From: Heterohyrax brucei
Taxonomy: Eukaryota; Chordata; Mammalia; Hyracoidea; Procaviidae
Length of the DNA stretch: 64,000 nt
Direction of reading: 5' to 3'
Assembly: GCA_028571685.1 (NCBI GenBank)
Contig: CM053146.1
Location: 115,419,431-115,483,430 of the forward strand
A program made the translations under genes and the position numbers. Below, piece by piece: positions 57,806 through 64,000 of the stretch. The notes under the pieces were generated by a model. The model worked only from the letters and a program-made list of their open reading frames with translations. It did not search any database and was not told the origin of the DNA. Each line of letters starts with the position of its first letter. Position 1 is the first letter of the stretch.

Positions 57806-57835
57806 AGCCAAGCCAAGTGCCGTCGAGTCGGAACC
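57806..57835 (-). repeat. Isolated SINE/RTE tail motif, 30 nt
   Basis: AGCCAAGCCAAGTGCCGTCG then AGTCGGAACC, with no SINE body next to it. It shares the exact 19-mer found at 13003 and 28759. Confidence 0.6.
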
Positions 57836-58184
57836 GCAGCAGTTATAAATAGATCTTATTTGTAGTTTCCATTTTCTTGCCTTCAAGGTTTTTGTGCAGT
57901 CGTTCCTGCAGTTTGTTTTGGGTTGTTCTCCCCACATACATTCTTTGCTGGGTGGTCAGATTTCCTCCTGTATGAAAAACCCCAGTGACCCTGACTGTGA
58001 GGGTATAGTGAATAAGAAACTCAATATATAAAAGATTCATGGTGAGAAGAAATCGAGGAGGAAGATAAAGCTTCCAAAAGTGGCCGTTAAAAGGGCACCT
58101 GGCAGTCATGCAGATAAACAAACATGAAATTTGAAATGGTGTGAGGCCTTGGAGCTAAATAACAAATGATATCATCACAGAAGC

Positions 58185-58285
58185 AGCAATAATGACTAAC
58201 ATGTATTTATTGAGCATCTACTGTGCCACGCGTGTGCTGAGCCACTGATATGCTTTCACTTAAATTCTTGTGGATCTGGCTACCT
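58185..58285 (+). repeat. MIR 5' part
   Basis: ATGACTAACATGTATTTATT then GAGCATCTACTGTGCCACGC and CTGAGCCACTGATATGC is the MIR head and core. Confidence 0.65.
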
Positions 58286-58445
58286 TGTTCACCATGACAC
58301 AGATAGTGGTCTGTTTGAACCCAGCCAAGCAGGCCAATTCCAGAGCTTGGGCTCTGAAACACAAGATTGCAATAAAAATCTCAAAAATGGAAGTTACCGA
58401 GGCACTGTTGATGGATTTGTGTGGGGGAGAAGGGAGGCATTGATA

Positions 58446-58492
58446 GGCACTAGGGTTGCTGTGAGTCAAAATCAACAAACAGCAACAGGTTT
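58446..58492 (+). mobile_element. SINE tail fragment
   Basis: CACTAGGGTTGCTGTGAGTC then AAAATCAACAAACAGCAACA is a 5'-truncated SINE of under 50 bp. Confidence 0.6.
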
Positions 58493-58596
58493 GATCTCAG
58501 ACTATATGACATTTTGTTTCATCCTCATGTGTGTAACTCTTCTCTCCCCATAAACACTAACCTGTAAAGCAAGCATTCTTCTTTCGTAGAACATAA

Positions 58597-58752
58597 AAAT
58601 AAAACCAGTGCCGTTAAGTCTATTCCAATTCTACTGGACAGCCCTATAGGAAAGAGCAGAACTACCCCATGGGGTTTCCAAGGTGGGTTCAAACTGCTGA
58701 TCTTTTTTTGGTTAGCAGCCGGGCTCTTAACCACTGCACCACCAGGCCTCCA
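58597..58752 (-). mobile_element. Afrotherian SINE (short subtype), antisense
   Basis: AAAACCAGTGCCGTTAAGTC tail, GTGGGTTCAAACTGCTGATC B-box, and head ACCACTGCACCACCAGGCCT. Confidence 0.9.
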
Positions 58753-58784
58753 AATACAAATAAGCAACATAGCCAGTATCTATT

Positions 58785-58985
58785 AGGCATTTGTAAGGCA
58801 TCTAGCAACTCTTGGGCTTTTATGTATTCTCTTAATCCTTCTGACCAACCCATGAGGTGGAGAATACTGCTATTTCCATTTTATAGCTGAGGAAACTGAG
58901 GCTTAGAGAGGTTAAGTAGCTTGCTCATAGTCATACCCATAGTGAGTGCTGGAAATTAAGTGGGTCTGCCAACAAAGCCCATGTG
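58785..58985 (+). repeat. MIR, nearly complete
   Basis: TCTTAATCCTTCTGACCAAC then CCATGAGGTGGAGAATACTG, TTTTATAGCTGAGGAAACTG and AGGCTTAGAGAGGTTAAGTA are the MIR core and 3' half with few changes. Confidence 0.8.
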
Positions 58986-59774
58986 CTACATTTTTCTACA
59001 TATGCAGCACCCCGATAGATACATTTCTGTGTAACAGTGGTTAAAGTTTTTTTGTTTTGTTGTAGAGCTCTTCCTTACATAATTGTGCAGATACACAAAC
59101 GTAGCAAAATTTCTGCATATCATTACAGAGGTTCCTAACCCACTGAAACTCCTCTGTGGATTCTACTGGAAATCCAATAGACTGAATAATAGGCACTGTA
59201 GATGATACTTATAAATATAGAGCTTAGAAATATACATGATATGGTTTCCTCACTGTCTGGGGCCATATGTTCACATGAGTGTGTATGTGCTTATAAAAAT
59301 ACCGCACTTACAAACATTAATATGTTATCCCATCTGAACATTTGCAAGCTAAATTTTCTACTGGGTGAGTCTTGAAACCATAAATTCAAAATTCACTCCC
59401 TGATTCCATAGATGATTTGTTGATGGACTTTGGCAAATCCTTTAGGTGTTGTCTAAACAAAATTTAAAAAAAGAACAAGCTTCTGTTAAGTCTCTTGTAT
59501 TCTGTATGCCCATTTTGTGAAACCCTGAGACCAGGAAGTGTCTTTACACCTGATAGCTTCTATTGCTTTTGTGCTGTAGCAATCTGCCATTTTCATTGTT
59601 CTCAGATCTCATTCAACAGTGAGGCAAAGAAACATGACCAGCTATGTGTTGTCTACACGAAAACACCAACAGGTTGAGAGTGTTAGGATAGTCCATGCAA
59701 ATAGTAATCAAGAGAGCTGATGTGGCAAGGTGAATAACGTCGAGGCCAAGGGGAGGTGAGACTTGCGTGCCCCG

Positions 59775-59970
59775 GACTGAGACAACCTGGTTCAAAGCCT
59801 AGCTCTGACCTTTCTTGTTGTGTACCTTTGGGCAGATCTCTTGAGCGCCAAGCCTCAGTTTCTGCATCTGGAAATGAATAAGAATCTAACAGAGCCTAGT
59901 GTGAGGATACAATGAAATAACTTATAAACCAGAGACTGGTCATAGTATGTGCTCGACAAACGTGAGCTCC
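59775..59970 (-). repeat. MIR, antisense
   Basis: TGGTTCAAAGCCTAGCTCTG, GCCTCAGTTTCTGCATCTGG and GTCATAGTATGTGCTCGACA reproduce an antisense MIR. Confidence 0.75.
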
Positions 59971-60003
59971 TTATAGTGAAATACCAGCTAAAACCCGGGA
60001 GCC

Positions 60004-60165
60004 CCCTGTTGATTCGAACTCATATCAACCCTGTGTGTGCCACAGTAGAATTAGGCTCCCTAAGGTTTTCCATGTTGATTTTTCAGAACAAGATCATCAG
60101 ACCTTTCTTCCGAGGCACCTTTCAGTTAGAAGCTGAGTGTGTTAACTATTTGTACCACCCAGGAA
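60004..60165 (-). mobile_element. Afrotherian SINE (long subtype), antisense
   Basis: TGTTGATTCGAACTCATATC tail, ACAAGATCATCAGACCTTTC middle, and head ACTATTTGTACCACCCAGG. Confidence 0.85.
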
Positions 60166-60171
60166 TTTCAT

Positions 60172-60382
60172 AAAACCAAACCCAATCTGTTACCATTGAA
60201 TGGATTCCAACTCATCTTGACAACTGTAGGACAGAATAGAACTACCCCATGGGATTTTCAAGGCTATAGTCTTCCTGGGAACAGACTGCCAGATCTTTTC
60301 TCCCTTGAAACAGCTGGTAGGTTCAAACCACAGACCTTTCTGTTAGCAGCCAGGTGCTTAACCACTGCACCACCAGGAGCTT
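60172..60382 (-). mobile_element. Afrotherian SINE (long subtype), antisense
   Basis: AAAACCAAACCCAATCTGTT tail, GAACAGACTGCCAGATCTTT middle, and head AACCACTGCACCACCAGGAG. Confidence 0.9.
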
Positions 60383-60609
60383 ATTGACAAGGACTCCACA
60401 ATGGTTTCTTATTAGGTAGATGGTACTGTTTAAAAGCAGAAACCCAAACAAATGAAATTTGATTCTAAAAACCCCACCCTCCATAAAGGCAGGGCCTAGA
60501 CAGTGAGTTCAGAAGCAAGCTGCCTGGCTGCGGGCCTCCATTGACCGGAACTCAGCAGGATGCAGACCTACCCGCAGCCTCTTGGCATCTCTTCTTCTTT
60601 GGGGAGTTG

Positions 60610-60880
60610 TACTTGATAACGTTGTTTTTCCCTCGTATTTCCCTGCAGACTTTAATGTAAGGATTAATAAGACAGCATTTGTAGATGTCGTTGAGCTTCC
60701 TGGAAGAAAGGCACTCCAGGAGGTGATAAATTCTGTGGCCTGGATAATCTAATCATGAAATATGGAACTTTGAAAGTGTGAGAAAAATCTCAAATCACTT
60801 TGACAGCATTTTAATTATAGTTGATTTGTTTGCTGCTAATAGTGAAACTGCTGTCAGCATGATTTGAGATGTTTCTTCCA
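60610..60880. promoter_or_regulatory. Candidate conserved non-coding element in intron 2
   Basis: About 270 bp of unique, AT-rich, complex sequence between SINEs, with GGATTAATAAGACAGCATTT, GGATAATCTAATCATGAAAT and TTTTAATTATAGTTGATTTG, giving several homeodomain-type cores. Function is inferred only. Confidence 0.3.
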
Positions 60881-61044
60881 CTCAAAATGTTAAATTTCAT
60901 GTTTTTGAGTCATGAGCCAACATTTTGGTTTCCAGATACAACCAGAATAGCTCAGTGGAGGTGTGGTAACAAAGGCGGAGGATATCAAATGGACCCAACC
61001 TATCAAACCCTCTGGGATCGTCAGCCAGCAACGCCTCTTTGTAA

Positions 61045-61105
61045 CCAAACCAAAAACCCCACTGTTGTCCAGTCGATTCTGACTCATAGCAACCCTCTAC
61101 AGAGA
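61045..61105 (-). mobile_element. SINE tail fragment, antisense
   Basis: AACCAAAAACCCCACTGTTG then TCCAGTCGATTCTGACTCAT and AGCAACCCTC, with the body and head missing. Confidence 0.75.
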
Positions 61106-61137
61106 ATCCCAATGTCGATTTCTTCATCTAGTTGTTA

Positions 61138-61289
61138 ATTACTCAAAAAAAGTTATAGAGCCTACCATGTGCCAGGGCACCAAGTGATGTTATAAATTCA
61201 CAAGTGGAAAAGCAAATTCCTTGCCATCATGGTGTTTACTGTCTTGTGAAGGAGACAGATAATGAACAAATAAGTATATTGGCAAGACC
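61138..61289 (-). repeat. L2 LINE relic, antisense, left part
   Basis: CCTACCATGTGCCAGGGCAC, TTGCCATCATGGTGTTTACT and GGAGACAGATAATGAACAAA follow the antisense L2 3' end. The relic is split by the palindromic element at 61290. Confidence 0.65.
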
Positions 61290-61486
61290 CAGGGACAGAT
61301 TGTCCAGTAACCAAGGCACGCATAGGTTTACTTGTGCTTAGTTACTTATTTGCAGTGCACACCATCTCACCTGAGTTTCAGCACATCTTTGATGCAGTGG
61401 AAAATGGATGAAATTGTGTGCTGCAGATTATTAAGTAAACACAGTTAAGCCTTTGCGTACCTTGCTTACTGGGTTGTCTGCTCCTG
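61290..61486. mobile_element. Palindromic hAT-like MITE, copy 2
   Basis: This 197-bp element starts CAGGGACAGATTGTCCAGTA and ends GGGTTGTCTGCTCCTG; the reverse complement of the end, CAGGAGCAGACAACCCAGTA, shows the terminal inverted repeat. Arms of roughly 80 nt surround a short centre near 61379-61402. Flanks GCAAGACC (61282-61289) and GTAAGACC (61487-61494) give an 8-bp duplication with one mismatch, as made by hAT transposases. It has no coding capacity and is the same family as 44329-44541. Confidence 0.8.
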
Positions 61487-61494
61487 GTAAGACC

Positions 61495-61660
61495 TTTACA
61501 GATGATATTGAAATGTCAGGATGGTGAGACAAAGAATCAAGTCTTGGCATCTGAGATAGAGTGGTCAGGGAAGGATCACCGAGGGCAAGAAATTGCACTT
61601 AGGCCCAAAGGATGTGAAGGAGTTGGAAGGAGTTGAAGAAGAGTATTGCAATCAGAGAAA
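61495..61660 (-). repeat. L2 LINE relic, antisense, right part
   Basis: AAATGTCAGGATGGTGAGAC and GTGGTCAGGGAAGGATCACC then AAAGGATGTGAAGGAGTTGG resume the L2 after the palindromic insertion. Confidence 0.5.
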
Positions 61661-61663
61661 ACG

Positions 61664-61822
61664 ATGAAGTGCTCGGCTGCTCACCAAAAAGTTGGTGGTC
61701 TGAACCCACCCCATGGCTCTGCATAAGGAAGACCTGGTGATCTATGAAGATTACAACGAAGAGGCTGTTCTGCTCTGTCCCATGGGGTCACCATGATTCG
61801 AAATTACCTCAATAGCATCCAG
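61664..61822 (+). mobile_element. Afrotherian SINE (long subtype), head shortened
   Basis: GATGAAGTGCTCGGCTGCTC then ACCAAAAAGTTGGTGGTCTG head part, GAAGACCTGGTGATCTATGA middle, and tail CATGATTCGAAATTACCTCA. Confidence 0.82.
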
Positions 61823-62009
61823 CTACAGCACCGGGCAGAAGGAGGAGGAAGTGCAAAGACTGGGAGACTGGAAAGGGCTTGGCAGGTGCACAGGGACATG
61901 GCTTCACGAACAGCGTGAAAAGAGGCGTTGTCCGGTTGGCCAAAGTAATGACACCGGGACTTGGCCACAGGTGTTCTGATTTGTAAAGCCAAATTCCATG
62001 AGATGGATA

Positions 62010-62214
62010 ACCCAAAACCCAGTTACCACTGAGGGGACTTTGACTCATGGCAACTTCATGGGTGTCAGACTGGAAGAGCACACCACAGGGCTTTCAAATG
62101 GCTGATTTTTCAGAAGTAAGTCACTAGGCCTCTCTACTGAGACACTTCTGAGAGGATGCAAACCTCCAGCCATCTGATTAACAGCTGAGTGTGTTTACCA
62201 TTTGCAGTGGCCCA
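62010..62214 (-). mobile_element. Afrotherian SINE (long subtype), antisense
   Basis: ACCCAAAACCCAGTTACCAC tail, AGAAGTAAGTCACTAGGCCT middle, and head TTTACCATTTGCAGTGGCCC. Confidence 0.85.
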
Positions 62215-63566
62215 GCTCTCGTACCCAGAGTACCCGAGCATTCTGTAGTATAGAAACCTCCTCACGACCAGTTCTGTGGGACATCCACAGAGGTAGGCTC
62301 TGGAGGGGCTAGATGCTGCTCCACACCGGCGAAGGGCCTGGCCTTGGGGAGTCTTCCAGCACCGTCTCCCTTGGTTACCTCGGCCTTTGGTGCCCTGCTG
62401 GGAAGTGTAAGCCTGATAGAATTATGGAAACCGGAAAATCTCTTTTCATGTTTGTCTGGTGATGAGAGGAAGAGATGACATTGTTGCTTTTTCATATCTC
62501 TCCCGTGGAGTGTTAAAATTAATTCTACCATCAAGATTCCCAAGCCCCAAGTGTAGGTTTGGGGACAGAAATTAGACTTTGAAGTTGAGAGAGAATGTGC
62601 AGAAAGTGTTCTCTAGACAAATGATCAACATGCACATGTCAGAATTTGTGAAGAAAAAAGTAAAAGAGACACCCATGGAAGGGTTCTAAAGAGGAAAAAG
62701 AACCAGGAGTAGAGATGGTTACTTCAGCTGAGGAAAAAAAATGTAAAATAAAATAGATAATAACAGGTAGTGTTAAAGCTTTGAAAGGAATTTTTTCATT
62801 TGAGAGAGATTATGAATAATGAAATGCAAACAAAATAGTTAATATGTCTGTTAGTTGGTTTATGTTTCATTATCCAAAAAAGGAATAATGTGTTCTGAGG
62901 AGAACAGATTTTCAGATTATCCTACTTGACTATCGTTGGGGTGAGCGCTGCGTTTGAACCCCAGATTCCCTCACCAAACAAACACTGAAGATTAGATGCT
63001 CAGTGCAAAGCCATATTTATTCAAAGTCCACAAACTTCCTAAACCTCTGCCTAGCTCTTCACAAATTAACCTGACAATGCTGAAATTTCTACGGAGATTT
63101 ATTCCAGCTGTAGCAAATCCCTAATAATAAAAAATTTCCCCAAATGAGTCAGTCACACAGGAGGTAAATGAGACATTCCACATGAAGTCAGCATGTCACT
63201 GGAGTGGACTCTTTGTACAAAAATCCCAGCTGGGAGACCATGTGGTTAAGTGGGACTTGTCCACAGGGCAGAACCAGGGCATGGGAGGGAGGGGGATTTC
63301 AGCCTGCCAATTAGAAATCTGGGTTGTTTTCCCTTAAGCAAACCTGATAGGAAAATCCAGTTTTTCTAAGAAGTCTACATAAGGACTGATTATTTGCTTC
63401 AATAAAAGGATTCACCAGAGGGGTCTTTTAAATAGCAAGCTCTGAAGGGAAATTTTTAGTAAGACTGATTTATATGAAACTTGAAAAAAATGCATCATTT
63501 CACTCTATGTGTTTTCAGATATGCAAGAATGTATTTGTAGCTGGCTTTATTACAGAAAAGGATTTG
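62215..63566. other. Intron 2 unique sequence
   Basis: No SINE or exon is recognised here. The part at about 63100-63230, with AAATGAGTCAGTCACACAGG (an AP-1-like TGAGTCA), is repeat-free and might be regulatory. Confidence 0.4.
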
Positions 63567-63737
63567 GGGCAGTGACACAGTGGTGATGCATTCAGCTAAT
63601 AACTGGGGGGTCTGGGGTTTGAATCCACCACCTACTCCACAGTGCAGGAGGTCTGGGAGTCAGCTCCTGTGACGATTAGAGCCTGGAAAACCCGATAGGG
63701 CAGTTCTCTTCTGTCCTTGAGGGTCTCTGTGAGTCAA
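63567..63737 (+). mobile_element. Afrotherian SINE (long subtype), tail cut by an LTR
   Basis: GGGGCAGTGACACAGTGGTG head, GGGGTTTGAATCCACCACCT B-box, and tail GGTCTCTGTGAGTCAA, ending exactly where the MaLR LTR begins. Confidence 0.87.
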
Positions 63738-64000
63738 TGTCTTAGTTTTCTAGTGTTTCTATGACAGAAATACCACAAATGGATGGCTTTACCAAAGAGA
63801 AATTTATCCTCTTACAGTCTAATAGGCTACAAGTCTGAATTCACAGTGCCAGCCCCAGGGAACGCTCTCTCTCTCTCTGTTGGCTCTGGAGGAATTTCCT
63901 CATCATCAACCTTCGCCTGGTCTAGTTGTTTCTCATTGCAGGGACCCCGGATCGAAAGGACACATTCTGCTCCTGGCACCACTTTCTTGGGATAGGAAAT
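63738..64000 (-). mobile_element. MaLR-type (ERVL) LTR, antisense, cut by window edge
   Basis: TGTCTTAGTTTTCTAGTGTT, CAGAAATACCACAAATGGAT then GGCTTTACCAAAGAGAAATT and CTCCTGGCACCACTTTCTTG correspond to 8555-8815. It is the best-preserved of the three copies and non-coding. Confidence 0.75.

Larger units (their letters stand above)
46751..64000 (+). other. NRP2: NRP2 intron 2 (incomplete, at least 17.2 kb)
   Basis: It starts GTAAGC and runs off the window. I looked for the next exon, which should begin the CUB segment YDFIEIRDG after a phase-2 acceptor, and did not find it. The interval is SINE-rich and includes the second hAT-like palindrome. Confidence 0.85.

Overview
This is a eukaryotic, placental-mammal genomic window. 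It carries dozens of tRNA-derived SINEs of the afrotherian type (tRNA-like head with an internal B-box, tail running GACTCGACGGCAGTGGGTTTGG) and RTE/BovB-type LINE pieces that share the SINE 3' tail. Together these point to an afrotherian genome, most likely elephant or another paenungulate; that assignment is an inference from repeat content. There are no bacterial-style genes, and nearly every open reading frame is a chance frame in intergenic, intronic or repeat DNA.

The only protein-coding gene I can support is NRP2 (neuropilin-2), on the + strand. Its CpG-rich promoter and 5' UTR lie at about 29.27-30.29 kb. Coding exon 1 (30293-30365) encodes the signal peptide. A 16.2-kb intron 1 follows, then coding exon 2 (46573-46750), which encodes the first part of the a1 CUB domain. 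Intron 2 runs from 46751 past the window edge without reaching exon 3. The two exons join in frame (phase 1) and put the CUB cysteines at residues 28, 55 and 83, as in vertebrate neuropilin-2.

Layout: 1-3165 is the 5' half of an antisense L1-like LINE broken by a SINE. 3.2-25.7 kb is intergenic DNA with SINEs, two antisense MaLR LTRs, an RTE fragment, MER5 and MIR relics, microsatellites and several unique AT-rich stretches that look like candidate conserved non-coding elements. 25.7-38.6 kb, around the NRP2 promoter and 5' intron 1, has almost no SINEs and holds the CpG island plus a second GC-rich tract at about 31.9-34.1 kb. 38.6-64 kb (rest of intron 1, exon 2, intron 2) is again SINE-rich and ends in a third MaLR LTR.

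The least expected structure is a pair of palindromic, MITE-like elements (44329-44541 and 61290-61486) with long terminal inverted repeats and 8-bp target duplications of the hAT type. One of them sits inside an afrotherian SINE, so it moved after that SINE did. A second oddity is a 19-nt motif that recurs as ultrashort insertions, one of which can be delimited exactly by a 6-bp duplication inside an RTE copy.
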